64,000 nt of DNA, taken from contig NC_088879.1 in the NCBI RefSeq assembly GCF_032884065.1, forward strand, positions 17,986,489 to 18,050,488, read 5' to 3'. The translations under genes and the position numbers were made by a program. Positions 1 to 12,600 of the stretch are shown here, in pieces (within the stretch, counting starts at the first letter, position 1; the number at the start of each line of letters is the position of its first letter). Origin of the DNA: Artemia franciscana (taxonomy: Eukaryota; Arthropoda; Branchiopoda; Anostraca; Artemiidae). The notes under the pieces are model-generated. The model had not been told where the DNA came from. It ran no database searches and saw only the letters and a list, made by a program, of their open reading frames with translations.

Positions 1-237
1 GCTTAAATGCTTTCAATTAAAGGGTTCGATACCTTCCAATAAACAGACCCATAAACTTCCATCTCGGAGAATCTTCTCGGGAAAAACGCAAAATGTCGTG
101 ATTTTACGCATATAAGAACTTAACTAGTTTTAGAGTAGAATTTTTAGACATATTGAATTAGATAAAGTAGTTTTCTTAAAATCCCTTTTATTTTAGTGTT
201 TTGGGACTTGTTCCCTTATTACTAAAATTATGAAAGA
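1..237. other. Left-edge flank, no gene seen
   Basis: AT-rich sequence up to the 3' end of the first Helitron. I see no open reading frame, splice pattern or repeat that I recognise. It is either upstream intron of the LRRC49-like gene or intergenic DNA; the sequence does not decide which. Confidence 0.5.
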
Positions 238-246
238 CTAGCTGTT

Positions 247-336
247 GGGGTGGCGCTTTGCGCCACCCCAACACCTAATTGGTGGGGGCGCTTCGCCCCC
301 CTCCAAGTCTCACCGGGCGCGTAAGTCGTTACGCGC
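247..336 (-). promoter_or_regulatory. Helitron copy 1 3'-terminal hairpin cluster
   Basis: Three hairpins stand in a row. The first pairs GGGGTGGCGC with GCGCCACCCC over a 3-nt loop (247-269). The second is a GC-rich GGGGGCG/CGCCCCC hairpin at about 285-302. The third pairs GCGCGTAA with TTACGCGC over a GTCG loop (317-336). The first is in the usual position of the Helitron termination hairpin, close to the CTAG end. The first and third are kept in the other full element (48828-48850 and 48902-48921), which suggests they matter for transposition. Confidence 0.75.
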
Positions 337-612
337 CATATTAGTTACGCGCCATTGTAGTTGTGTCCCTGTGTACCACCTATGAATATAGATAGATTTA
401 TATATGTGTTTTGAACTACGTAAAACTTGCGAATATACAACATTCTTGGCTTTCCCATTGTCTGTGCATATACAAAGCCTTATGTACTTATAATGACGTC
501 ATATGCAAACGCTCTTTTTAAAAACAACCAAACATGCATACACACAACTCGTTTTTATATAGATAGATAGATAGATAGATACAATAAAATTAACTGCGTA
601 AAATGCGTAAAA

Positions 613-3016
613 TTATAAATGCGTAAAATGCGTAAAACTGCGTAAAATTAACTGCGTAAAATTGTCGCTGCATATAAATAGATTGTCAGGTTTACCGACC
701 CTCGAACATGCAACGTACAATTGTCCATGGGAAAAACAATCAGTATTGAATTCTATACCACATTTTTCCAATGATTGGCCTTGAGCTTTGTTGATGCTGA
801 TTGCAAATACTAATCGACTTGGGAATCGCAATCTTTTAAATTGAAAAGGCAGATCCGTTGGAATCATGGGAATGCGAGGAATAAGAACAGCCTCACCCTC
901 AAAAGGCCCTGTCAAGATTGTGGCCTCTATTACGTTTTCCATTGTTTTTTTTTACGGCGAGTCGCGTGCCATTGCAAAGCTTTGGTGGGTTGATATTTCT
1001 TAACAGTTTTATTGGTACGCCTATTTTTAGCTGTAGGACGTGTGGTGAAAACCCTGAAAGATCCACAGAATTTAAAAATTCAGATGGATAACAAACCGCC
1101 TCATTTGGTTCCAAAACTGTGTCGACTGACTTGTAAAGGACTGCCTGGTCTCGAATCGTGGTTAAAACAATATTGTTGATTTCGTGGACGTCTATATTTT
1201 TGGGTGCAAGAATCGCTCTTTCACTTAGCCATTTATTATTTTTATAATTGTTTAGAATATTCGGAAATACTTTTTCAATCAATTCATTTTTGGACGTCAC
1301 TAAATTACAGAATTCAGCAGGTAGTTGTATACGTTCTGAAATTGAGTCTACTGGGAGCTTTCCGTTTCCAATTGCCAGCAATTGATCTGAAAATGTTTGA
1401 CCAGAGTCATTGTTTTGCAATCGGACACGCATATTTGTAGTTAATTTGAATGTTTTTACGTGTGCCCATAAATTAGAGTTTTTCAGGCAAGCATTCATTT
1501 CGTCAGCAGGGGTTGATCTAGGTATTATAGGTAATGTTTGCCTGAAATCTCCCGCATTGCCAGAATCAGTTTTATCACAAACGTTTTACCAGTACCTCCT
1601 GGCGCATCCGAAAAGAAAATTTCTCCAATGTTGTTATCGACACAATGCATTATCGTATCATAAATGTCTTTTTGTTGCGTCGTTAACTTGGAAATGTTAT
1701 TTTGTACATACGACAATAGATCACTCGTACTGTAACTTTGTTCACGATCCAATTCTACACATGTCGAAACAGCAGCGGTACGATTAAGTGAAGGCATTCC
1801 CAAATCCTGAAGAGGTTTGTTTGCCATACATACGCACAAATCTTCTATAATAACTAAAGTGTAGTTAAAAATTTCTGATATAAAATCAAAAGTCATATCT
1901 GACGTCTCTAACCGTTTTCGATGGAGTATATCTTCGGACATTTTCGATTTATATTTTCCCCATAACTCTGTAGGAGCTGAAGGAGAGCAAGTTGTTAGAA
2001 TGATTCCAAATAATGCACGAATTTGACTTGGAGTTGACGTTTCGCACGCGTCATTGATGCAGTTATCCCAGTGTTGGTCATTCTCCAATAAATTCTCTCC
2101 ATTCATGTTGATTGGGGTGAACGGTGTAGAGTCTGCCTATCGTGGTATCTTTGAAGATGGTAGGTTGGCCGTCGACTGACTTACCCTGTTTTCGACGTTC
2201 AAATACTTTATTTTTAGTACTCCACGTGTAATACGAAGGCACTTCAGTATACAGCAATTTTTTTGCAAAAGAATTATTTTTGCATAGCGAAAACAAAGCA
2301 GTTAACTTTGTATAGGGTGGCTTCAGGGCTCTTTGTTGCACGTTGGATTCTGAAAAATAAACACGTTGACTATTCTGTAAATGTACCGCTAAGTGAACAA
2401 CAGCTGGACTACGTTCATGTATCGGAAATGAAAGAATTCGCCAAACTGCTTCATTACTGCTTATGTATCTTCCAGCCTGATATTGTACAATTTCGTCGAT
2501 ATCTTTAATTTCGGACTGCAAGCCAAAAACTGCCATGTCACTGCCTTTGTTGACGTATTTACATATGTATTTGATTGCCTTTACGGAGTTACAGTATTCA
2601 ACGTTTATGTGTGCATTAAATGTTTTTGATAATAATGGGGAATATGGAACAACCCACTGGCTATCTACTTCGATGGTGGTACCATTACGCTTCTTTATTA
2701 TTGCTGTTTTGCCGCCATCTTCAGTAGATCTTCTTCTATATTGTGGGTAACCATCATTGCCGGTAATTGTCTTGGGTACTAAAAGTCGAGGATATTGCTT
2801 TGTGCACCTTCCCTTGGCCATGCATGGTGAATTTTTGTTCAGTGCACCGCAAGGTCCATGTATCATATTTTTTAAAACAATATCATATAACCCCTTATCG
2901 ACATTTTCATCAGGTATTTCAGCAGAAATCACATCATCAATTTCGTTAGAAGTAATTTTATAATGTAGCCAGATTAGTATATGTTTGTGTGGCAGTCCTC
3001 GTTTTTGCCATTCCAC
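613..3016 (-). pseudogene. Helitron Rep-helicase, C-terminal two thirds, broken (copy 1)
   Basis: Read on the minus strand. It starts with the HUH core of the rolling-circle Rep domain (MEWQKRGLPHKHILIWL, His-Lys-His intact, at about 3016-2966) and continues through the Rep C-terminus (YICKYVNKGSD). A PIF1-like superfamily 1 helicase follows with an intact Walker A (DAPGGTGKT, about 1610-1580). A deletion then joins Walker A to the GDFRQ-like region, removing the Walker B/DEC block that copy 2 keeps. The end has the motif VI region (HGQLYVACSRVG, about 730). The reading frame changes at least three times, including at an A9 run near 944-952. Known Helitron RepHel proteins form one long chain, so this is a pseudogene. 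Confidence 0.85.
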
Positions 3017-3984
3017 TTAGTCAAACAGTTCGTGGCAACGAACTGTAGTAAGGAGCGATCCGGCTCAATAGTAACCAAAACTCTAAAAAATTGAATTTTG
3101 ATATAAATAGCTACATCAAAAGAATTGCATTTTAATGCTGATTTTAAATATATAAGTTTCATCAAGTTTAGTCTTAGCTATCAAAAGTTACGAGCCTGAG
3201 AAAATTTGCATTATTTAGGAAAATAGGGGGAAACACCCCCTAAAAGTCGTAGGATCTTAACGAAAATGACACCATCAGATTCAGCGTATCAGAGAACCCT
3301 ACTGTAGAAGTTTCAAGCTCCTATCTACAAAAATGTGGAATTTTGCATTTTTTGCCAAAAGACAAATCACGGGTGCGTGTTTATTTGTTTGTTTTTTTGT
3401 TTTGTTTTTTTTTCCCAGGGGTCATCGTATCGACCAAGTGGTCCTAGAATGTCGCAAGAGGGCTCATTCTAACGGAAATGAAAAGTTCTAGTGCCCTTTT
3501 TAAGTGACCAAAAAAATTGGAGGGCATCTAGGCCCCCTCCCACGCTCATTTTTTCCCAAAGTCAACGGATCAAAATTTTGAGATAGCCATTTTGTTTGGC
3601 ATAGTCGAAAATCTTAATAACTATGTTTTTGGGGATGACTTACTCCCCCACAGTCCCTGGGGGAGGGGTTGCAAGTTACAAACTTCAACCAGTGTTTACA
3701 TATAATAATGGTTATTGGGAAGTGTACAGACGTTTTCAGGGGGATTTTTTTGGTTTTGGGGGTAGGGTTGAGGGAGGGGGCTATGTGGGAGGATCTTTCC
3801 TTGGAGAAATATGCCATGGGGGAAAAAATTCAATGAAAAGGGCGCAGGATTTTCTAGCATTACTATAAAAAAAAAACAATGAAAAAATAAACATGAAAAC
3901 GTTTTTTCAAATGAAAGTAAGGAATAGCATTGAAATTTAAAACAAACAGAGATTATTACGCATATGAAGGGTTCTAAAAATACT

Positions 3985-4040
3985 TTAGCATAAAGAGCGA
4001 GGTATTTAGGAGGAGATAAATACCTCGCTCTTTATGCTAA
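3985..4040. repeat. Perfect 24-bp-arm hairpin inside copy A
   Basis: Arms 3985-4008 and 4017-4040 are exact reverse complements with an 8-nt loop (GGAGGAGA). With one mismatch the pairing runs about 8 bp further out. The arms contain the GCATAAAGAGCGAGG word that also appears, as GCGTAAAGAGCGAGG, in the 3' foldback of the family. It looks like a second, internal copy of the same stem motif. Confidence 0.9.
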
Positions 4041-4486
4041 AATATTTTTAGTGATTTCAACTATTTATTCTACGGCCTATTTGATTCAGGGGTCATTCTT
4101 AAAGAATTGGAACAAAACTTACGATTTAGTGTAAAGAGCGAGGTATTAACGAGGGTACAAACCCCCTCGTACACATAATAAAAATATAAGAATATAAAAG
4201 TTTGTTACGTAAGTTAATTCTTAAGTTACGTATATTTTTTACTAATAAAAACGTTCGTTGAATATTAAAAGTTCTAGTAGCCTTTTTAAGTAACCGAAAA
4301 ATTGGAGGGCAGCTAGGCCTCCTTCCCCACCCCTTATTTCTCAAAAGTGTCTGATCAAAACTAAGAGAAAGCCATTTAGCCAAAAAAAAAAAATTAATAT
4401 ACTAATTTCATTTCAATGATTTATGTGCGGAGAGCCAAAATCAAACATGCATTAATTCAAAAACGTTCAGAAATTAAATAAAAAAG

Positions 4487-4759
4487 AACTAGTTTTTTTA
4501 ACTGAAAGTAAGGAGCGACATTAAAACTTAAAACGAACAGAAATTACTCCGTATATGAAATGGGTTGTCCCCTCCGCAGTCCCACGCTCTTTACGCTAAA
4601 GTTTTTAGTTGTTTTAAAAAGTAGAATTGTGGCAAAGAATCAAACTTTAGCGTAAAGAGCGAGGGACTGCGGAGGGGACAACCCATTTCATATACGGAGT
4701 AATTTCTGTTCGTTTTAAGTTTTAATGTCGCTCCTTACTTTCAGTTAAAAAAACTAGTT
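4487..4759. repeat. 118-bp foldback at the 3' end of copy A
   Basis: Arm one is 4487-4604, arm two is 4642-4759, and the spacer is 37 nt. Read base by base, the arms match as reverse complements at 117 of 118 positions; the odd pair is the A/T beside CGCTCTTTACGC. Such near-identity means the hairpin is recent or is kept uniform by conversion. Confidence 0.92.
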
Positions 4760-4789
4760 TTTTTTATTTAATACATCCAGCATCGCACT

Positions 4790-5207
4790 GACCCAGGTTG
4801 CTCTTGTGATTCCTCGGCACGCTTTCTTTTGATGATTTCTCTTTGAGACGCAAGCCTAATTTCACGCTGTTGTTGTGATTCCTCGGCACGCTTTCTTTTC
4901 TTACTTTTTCTATCAGCCGCAAGCCTGTTTTCTTGCTGTTCTTGTGATTCCTCGGCAAGCCTTCTTTTTTCACTTTCTCTTTTAGCAGCAAGTCTGGTTT
5001 CGCGTTGCTCTGGTAGTTCCTCGGCACGCTTTCTGTTCTTACTTTCTCTATCAGCCGCAAGTCTGTTTTCTTGCTGTTCTTGTGATTTCTCGGCACGCTT
5101 TCTTTACTTATTTTCTCTATCAGCAGCAAGTTTTTTGGCATAGACTCTTTGAGTAGCTTCCTCGGCTGTTGCCATTGTAGGTTCTTCAGTCATTTTACAA
5201 TTAAACA
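4790..5207 (-). pseudogene. Helitron RepHel N-terminal coiled-coil region, broken (copy 1)
   Basis: The minus strand starts MTEEPTMATAEEATQRVYAKKLAADRE and runs into about five degenerate units of 23 residues, rich in Glu, Gln, Arg and Lys (RAEESQEQ..NRLAA.RESEKR). A stop follows the first few units and the frame shifts. The sequence then jumps directly to the GCGATGCTGG junction, missing the 1.2 kb that encodes the zinc-finger-like N-terminal domain and first Rep motifs in copy 2. Confidence 0.75.
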
Positions 5208-5241
5208 TTTTTCCGTAAACAAATGTCTTAAATACATTTAA

Positions 5242-5404
5242 TGACGTCATCGTCATAAGAAACATGACGACAAATAACTTAATGACGACGTGACACGATG
5301 ACATGACGTCACTGGACAGGCACACAGACAAACAACTTATTTTTATATATATAGATACGTCAGTTGACAAAAATGACGTCAGTCGAAACACAAACATGAC
5401 GTCA
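5242..5404. promoter_or_regulatory. Four TGACGTCA palindromes near the Helitron 5' end
   Basis: TGACGTCA, the palindromic CRE/ATF-type site, occurs at 5242-5249, 5304-5311, 5374-5381 and 5397-5404, between the RepHel start and the element's 5' terminus. One more sits in the 3' part of each full element (near 494 and 49062). The placement suggests a promoter array for the transposase; binding is inferred from the motif only. Confidence 0.45.
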
Positions 5405-5454
5405 GTAGACAGACACACAAACAAACAACTTATATATATATATATATATATAGA

Positions 5455-6509
5455 TTTCATATGATAATAACTTTTGATGCACATCTTCAAAATTAATGAA
5501 TTTTTTATATTTTGAACTACTTTGAAAAGTATTTGCTTTTGATAAATGTATTACAAAAGGGTTAAGAATGCAGCATTGGACTCTACAGTTTCTATCAAGG
5601 GTGCTGACCTCCGTTTCATGACATCTCAGCCGGGAAGTGCATTGGGGGACCGGGGACCAGCCATCCTCTGCTTTCACACACCCTTCCTGTTTACCTTTCC
5701 CAGATTGCTACAGGTACATACTTAGAGCTGAGTTGACTCGGGCTGAGATTACAGAGTCACGCCACTGACCTCCATTCGAAACCAAGTAACCAGTGAAACC
5801 AGGACTAGAAACCCTGTCCATACAGACAATGGATTTCAGGTCCAGCGTGCCAACCACTACATTGTGGTCGAACACTCCTCTTTTTTGGGAGGGGGGTGAG
5901 GCTACTGCTGGTATGGTCTAATGTTTACTTATAGTTCGTTGCAGTGGGCTTTTAGTTTTCTTATCTACACCAATATAGGCTCGTTTAAAGTTTCAATTTT
6001 TTTTTTTTTAGTTTAAAAAAGTGTTAACCTTGCAATACTTTAGAGCTAATACCTTTTGCATGATCTTGTATTTCAAGATTAGCCCTTAGAAGAATGGAAA
6101 GGATAATAACAGGGAAAGGAGGGGTTAATATCTACCTCCTAGATTGCTTACTCCCCTTTCCCAAGATTTTGGAAAGTACCTTGTTCTTTGTATCTAAATT
6201 GGAAAATAGTTTTTTTTGTATTTTCGCTGAAAATAATTTAAAAAACAATAGAACCCCCCTCCAAATATTCCAAAAAAGCGCTTTTTGCTCCCATCACACC
6301 CCTACAACATTTTCCTGAATTGACACCCCTGTATTGTGGTGAATTTTTCTTTCGTTCACTTACGGTTGATTTGAGGATTACCCTTATTGGTTTCTTTTAT
6401 TATACTATTCCGTAATAGTTGTATTTGTTATTTAATCCCATTTGTTTAAACAGAGTAGAAGAAAAATGAGGTTTAAACTAATTATTTATTAACTAATTGA
6501 AATTTTCAG
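5455..6509. other. Non-coding stretch between Helitron copy 1 and the first recognised LRRC49 exon
   Basis: No leucine-rich repeat exon or other gene could be recognised here. The 3' end (about 6420-6509) is the acceptor side of the intron before the 6510 exon. The sequence is otherwise unremarkable, with poly-T and short G-rich tracts. Confidence 0.5.
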
Positions 6510-6693
6510 GTAAACTCCGGAGCTTGCGGGTTTTAAATCTTGCTGCAAACTGTCTCTCGAACGTGGATGGCTTGCAAGATTTAGAAAGCTTACAAGAGCT
6601 AAACTTGAAAAGGAACCAGGTTGAAGATGTTTCAGGGTTTCAAAATCTACCAAAACTTCAAAAATTGTACTTGAGCAATAATTGTCTCCAAAT
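6510..6693 (+). CDS. LRRC49: LRRC49-like exon: leucine-rich repeats
   Basis: Acceptor TTTTCAG ends at 6509 and donor AT|GTAAGC begins at 6694. The first two bases finish a codon from an unseen upstream exon; the last two start one finished by the next exon. It encodes about 60 residues with nearly three SDS22-type repeats: LRVLNLAANCLSNVDGL, LQELNLKRNQVEDVSG and LQKLYLSNNCL. The LxxLxLxxNxL pattern and the spacing of about 22 residues are clear. Confidence 0.88.
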
Positions 6694-9600
6694 GTAAGCA
6701 CCAAGTTAATTATTCCGCTACAGAAAACTACTGCTTTTCATCTTTCTTTTTGTGTTTAAATCAAATGTGGTACGGATTCTCAACTTCGGCTTCATTTAAG
6801 TTTTAAAAGATTTTGGTATGACCTGATTACTCGTATGCCTTTTTCGTAAGGTAAGCCATTTTCGATAGCAGTAGGAGTAAGCGCTAAATAAGCATTTAGA
6901 TTTCGTTTTGTTTTTGATTAGAGTACACCGTCTCATCTGGAAGTTGACTATTTGATGGGTGGTTCAAAACTTTGCTATGTATCATCTAAGGTCATCACAC
7001 CAATCGAACAGTTCGTGGTAACGAACTGTAAGTAAGGAGCGAATCGGCTCAATAGTAACCGAAACTATAAGAGCGGAATTGATATCAATAGATTAACCAT
7101 AAGAGCGGAATTGATATCAATAGATTAACCAAAAGAATTAGTGTTTGTGCTGATTCCAAATATATAGAATTCACTATGTTTTTCTGTTACCGATCAAAAG
7201 CTATAAACCTGAGAAACTTCGCCTGAGTTTCGAAAAAGGGGGAGGGAAATACTCCAAAAATTCAAAGTATTTTAATGAAAACCTCACCATCAAACTCAGC
7301 GCATCAGAGAGCCTTACTGAAGAACTTCTATCCAAATTTTAGGCCTCCATCTGCAAAAATCTGGAATTTGTATTTTTGTTAGAAAAAAGACTACTGATGT
7401 GTGTTTATTTGTTGTTTTGTATTGGGGAATCGGAGGTGATTGTATCAAAGAAACAGTTCTAGAACATCGGGAGATGGTTTTTTCTAACCAAAATTAAAAG
7501 TTCTAGTTGATAAAATCGTCTGATCAAAATTTTTGGATACCTATTTTGTTCAGAATAGTTGAAAAGCTCAGTAACTATGTATTTGAGGATAGCATACCCC
7601 CCCCCCCCCCAGAGCCCCTGGGGAAAGGGCTGTAAGTTGTGAAAATTTTCCATAGTTTTTGCAGTTTTTATTATTAGGAAGTTTATAGACATTCTTCGCG
7701 GGGATGGGGTTGTAGGGGGAGGGAATTTGCTATGAAGGCGGAACTGGATTTCTGAGAATTATTTGAGGAACTATCAGGAATTAAATGAAAAAAACAAGTT
7801 TTTCAACTGAAGGTAAGGAGCAACAATAAAACTTAAAACCAACAGAAATTATTCCGTTATGAAGGGGATGTCCCCTTCTAAAAAGAAGGGGACATCTTTT
7901 TTCAGGGGAAAACATTCTCAGCAGTTTTGATCTTTGAAAAATGTTTGAGAGTGACTAATACATTCTGTAGTCAATCCCAAAACGTTTCTCGTAATTGTAA
8001 AACTTCAAATTTCTATCAATATTGATATCCAAAGATACTTAGTCGCTGAGGTTAAACTTGTGGCTTATATGGCAATACGGCTGCCCTAAGAAAAATGCTG
8101 TATGTACATTCTTAATAAATCAAATCGGGTATTTCAATCATTATTTTGATAGTCCTTATGACAAATTTGAGACTAAGCTCTCAATATGGCCATCCTATAG
8201 AGAAAACAGCTTGTTTCTATTTGATAGAAGGTTTCTAATTGTGAATAAAGTTTTCATATAGGGAATCTCCTGTTTTCTGGAAAAAAATCTTAGGTTAGGA
8301 TATGAAATATTCTATATGCTTCTATATTACACAATGCATAATCGATTTTTATAATTTAGGTGCTGTTGTGATGCTGTTAGATTCCGTACCTTTTTTTAAA
8401 ATTACTTTTGAATTGAAAATAAAGTTGTCCCTAATCAGCATTGCTAGTATTAAGAATTTAAGCATTCTTTATTAAATTCTATTAAATATTTAAAAATCTT
8501 ATAATATTTTTAAAAAGTCATTTTTTAATAAGATCTTAAAATTTTTAATAAAATATTTAAGAATAATAAAAAATGTTCATATTAATATTTGCTTGAATTT
8601 AAAACATAGCTGTGACTTGATTGTAAGAAGTATATTTTAATTACAAAAACTTGAGCAGTAACATTGTTACTTTAATCATTTCTAAAAAAAAAATTGTAGA
8701 AGCTTTGAAAAGAAAGAAGGCATTATTCCAGCCAAACTGAAAATGAAAAGAAAAGATTATGAATGAATAGATGAAACCCAAAAGAAGCAGAAAATAAAAG
8801 GAATAATCATACTAAAAAAAATAAAGTGAACGCTCGGAGTAAGAATTATGACCCAAAACTAACAGAATTTAAAATGAATAATCAACTGAAATTTAAAACT
8901 TAATTCCCAAATATTTTTTGTTGGTCTATTGCCTCGGTAAAACCTTTGAGATCAAAAGCGTCATTTGCGCGAGTTTCATGACAAAATTTGGTTGTTTCAG
9001 GAGTAGACCCTTGGAAACTTTGGAAATCTTGACCTAACAAGAGTTTCGAGCTGATGGGACAATCAAAACCAAAAATGTCCACTTTTCTTATTAAAATTAC
9101 CAATAAAAAAATTACATAACTTAGGAAAATTGTCACTTTGGCTTTGACGGTAATGTTGACTCTTGAAGGCAGGCTTATAAGTGGCGCAATTTTGTCAAAA
9201 TCTAGGGGGGGGCAGCGTTGGAGCCAATTTTTCTAAATTAAGTCAAAATAACAGTGAAAAATGAAAAATGAGGCATATAGTACAATGAAGGAAAATATGT
9301 ACTAAAGAAAACTGATCCATTTCTGTAAATACTTGAATTATGCAGGCTTATCTTAGTTTTGGCAAGATTTTTGAAGAAACTAAGTTTCAGCTGGCGGAAG
9401 GGTAATGGGAGGGGGGTGTGAACCGAGGTCTCGAAGGGGCAGTTCCCCTCTACCTCACAGCAAATTAAGCTCCTGATGCTTATTACAGCTTTAAACCATC
9501 TCTACCAACCATTTATCTCAAAATATGGATCCACTTTCATGGAGAATCTACATTGGTCTCCAAGATAAAAAAAGTCCTCAAAAGGGGGGGATGTTTGCCC

Positions 9601-12600
9601 TCACATCACTTTTGATCCTAAGAAATTGCGCGAGAAAATTCAGTTTCTGATCAGATGAATCCCTTCTGAAGTTTTTACGACCCAACTTGACAACTATGAC
9701 ACTGTAAACTTGTGAAAACTATGACAACCTGGTAACGTTTTGACAGCCCAGTGACTGTTTGGGAAAAAACACGTAAGGCACATTTCTCTTTACTAAGTCA
9801 AAGCAAGTGCGTTGACGAAAAAATAACAGGGACAGATTTGAGTTTTTTTCAAAGATAATAAAAAGGTAAAAACCCCCTGTTTTCGAGTACTTTTTTGGTC
9901 AGTAAACTAATTATTAATAATCTTCTTCAAATTCTGGAATATTGTTTTCAAGAGGGCTGGTGAATTAAAAGCAAAATACTAGATAGATAGGGTTGTATCA
10001 TTTGCCAAAAAAAAAATTGAAGTTTCTATTTTAGTCGTATCCCATGGTTCAATAATAATCTTAAAGCTATTAAACAAAACTACTGATTAAAACTGTCTGT
10101 GTCACAGGGTGATTGGGCTAAAATTATTGTATTAAAAAAGTTTTATCTCAAAATATTAAAATAAGAAGGTTCCCAAACTGCCAAACTGCTAAGTAAATAA
10201 GAGGTTCCCAAACTGCTTTATTTAGCTTATTCCTATAATTTCAATCGTTTCATCTGAATTAATAAAGTATATATGACGTATATATGTTTGATTTGGGTAT
10301 TCCTTACAGGCTCAAAGACCTTCAAGGTGTTCTAAAATTAAACTCTCTTGAAGAATTGTCCCTTGATGGCAACACTGTGACACTTGATCCTTCTTATGTA
10401 AGAACAGTTGTCGGATCTTTTTCATCGCTCAAAATCTTGGATGGCAATGTACTAGGTAAGACGAAATGACGACAAAACTGAAAAGGTTAAGCCATATATG
10501 TGGTGCATGACGTATTCGTGCGAAGTAAAATGTTATTCTCTTGGAAAGAGAAACGTAAAAGTACCATATAAAAGATTTGAAGATGCTTCTGGTTACTTTT
10601 GGCCAAATCACTAATTAATTTTGCTAATTAGTGCATGACGTATTCGTGCAAAGTAAAATGTTATCAAATAGTTCGTGGTAACGAACTGTAAATAAGGAGC
10701 GTTCACGGCTCAATAGTAACCGAAACTCTAAAAAAAACAGAATTTTGATACCAATATTTACATCAAAAGAATCACATTTTAATGCTGATTTTAAATATAT
10801 AAGTTTCATCAAGTTTAGTCTTACCCATCAAAAGTTACGAGCCTAAGAAAATTTGTCTTATTTTAGAAAGTAGGGAGAAACACCCCCTAAAAGTAATACA
10901 ATCTTAACGAAAATCACACCAGCAGATTCAGGGTATCAGAAAGCCCTGTTGTAGAAGTTTTAAGCTCCTATCTATAAAAATCTGGAATTTCGCATTTTTC
11001 GCCAGAAGACAGATCACAGATGCGTGTATATTTGTTTTTTGTTGTTTTTTTTCCCAGGGGTGATCGTATCAACTCAGTGGTCCTAGATTGTCGCAAGAGG
11101 GCTCATTCTAACGGAAATTAAAAGTTCTAGTGCCCTTTTTAAGTGGCCAAAAAATTGGAGGGCATCTAGGCTCCCACGCTCATTATTCCCCAAAGTCACC
11201 GGATCGAAATTCTGAGATAGCCAACTTGTTCATAATAGTCGAAAAACCTAATAAATAGGTCTTTGGGGACGACCTACTCCCCCACAGTTGCCGTGGGAGG
11301 GGCTGCAAGTTACAAACTTTGACCGTTGTTTACATATACTTATGGCTATTCGGAAGTGTACAGACATTTTCAGGGGGACTTTTTGGTTTTTTTGGGGGGG
11401 GGGAGAAGTAATAAAAACATACGATAATAGAAGCTCATTACGTAATTAATTCGTAAATTACGTATATTTTTTACTAATGAAAACGTTCGTAAGAAATTAA
11501 AAGTTCTAATTGCCTTTTTAAGTAATCAAAAAATTGTAGGGCAACTAGGCCTCCTCCCCCACTCCTTTTTTCTCAAAATCTTCCGATGAAAACTATGAGA
11601 AAGCCATTTAGCAAAAAAAAATTAATGTGCAAATTTTGTTTTCATTATTTATGTGCGGAGAACCAAAGTCAAAACTTATATATATACTATAATTTAGATA
11701 ATGCTGATTTTAAATATATAAGTTTCATCAAGTTTCGTCTTACCCATCAAAAGTTACGAGCCTGAGAAAATTTATCTTATTTTAGAAAATAGGGAGAAAA
11801 ACCCCCTAAAAGTAATACAATCTTTAGGAAAATCACACCATCAGATTCAGCGTATCGGAGAGCCCTGTTGTAGAAGTTTTAAGCTCCTATCTATAAAAAT
11901 CTGGAATTTCGCATTTTTCGCCAGAAGACAGATCCCGGATGCGTGTATATTTGTTTTTTCGTTGTTTTTTTTTCCCCAGGGGTGATCTTATCGACTCAGT
12001 GGTCCTTGAATGTCGCAAGAGGGCTCATTCTAACGGAAATTAAAGTTCTAGTGCCCTTTTTAAGTGACCCAAAAATTGGAGGGCATCTAGGCCCCCTCCC
12101 ACGCTCATTTTCCCCCAAAGTCACCGGATCGAAATTCTGAGATAGCCAACTTGTTCATGATAGTCGAAAAACCTAATAAATAGGTCTTTGGGGACGACGT
12201 ACTCCCCCACAGTAGCCGTGAGAAGGGCTGCAAGTTACAAACTTTGACCGTTGTTTACACATACTGATGGCTATTCGGAAGTGTACAGATGTTTTCAGGG
12301 GGAGTTTTTGGTTTGGGGGGGGGGAGAAGTAATAAAAACATATGATAATAGAAGTTCATTACGTAAGTTAATTCGTAAATTACTTATACTTTTTACTAAT
12401 GAAAACGTTCGTAAAAAATTAAAAGTTCTAGTTGCCTTTTTAAGTAATCAAAAAATTGGAGGGCATCTAGGCCTCCTCCCCCACTCCTTTTTTCTCAAAA
12501 TCTTCTGATGAAAACTATGAGAAAGCCATTTAGCCAAAACAAAATTAATATGCGAATTTTGTTTTCATTATTTATGTGCGGAGAGCCAAAGTCAAAACTT

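Larger units (their letters stand above)
3021..4771 (+). mobile_element. Foldback-family element, copy A, inside Helitron copy 1
   Basis: Boundaries come from comparing the uninterrupted site in the second Helitron (about 51915-51925). There CCACTGAG runs straight into TACATCC; here the two are separated by a segment beginning TCAAACAGTTCG and ending TTTAA, with no target duplication. The 5' end holds a palindrome, ACAGTTCGT/ACGAACTGT, with one substitution in this copy. The 3' end is a 118-bp hairpin with one mismatch. No protein-coding region of substance is present, so it is non-autonomous. Related copies lie at about 7.0, 10.7, 17.5, 21.8, 26.8-28.1, 43.1-44.7 and 63.4 kb. Confidence 0.75.
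238..5454 (-). mobile_element. Helitron copy 1, internally deleted and interrupted
   Basis: A rolling-circle transposon read on the minus strand. Its 3' end is CTAG (238-241) with an A on the plus-strand flank, meaning CTAG followed by T on the element strand, as Helitrons show. Just inside is a perfect 10-bp hairpin (247-256 with 260-269). The 5' end reads TC then an AT-rich run on the minus strand (5454 inward), followed by host A. A second possible 5' end lies at 5355, so the 5' terminus looks duplicated. The element carries remnants of a Rep-helicase gene. It contains a foreign insertion at 3021-4771 and, compared with copy 2 at 48.8-53.7 kb, lacks about 1.2 kb of the Rep N-terminal region and about 300 bp of the helicase. 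It cannot be autonomous. Confidence 0.85.

Noticed and set aside
613..3016. Domesticated PIF1 helicase host gene
   Set aside because: Rep HUH motif, Helitron termini and frame breaks show it is transposon sequence.
3985..4040. microRNA precursor
   Set aside because: Perfect pairing over 24 bp with an 8-nt loop and occurrence inside a repeat family point to a transposon hairpin, not a bulged conserved pre-miRNA.
8900..9136. Small minus-strand reading frame with a hydrophobic start
   Set aside because: 78 codons in an intron, no homologue recognised, composition like random AT-rich sequence.
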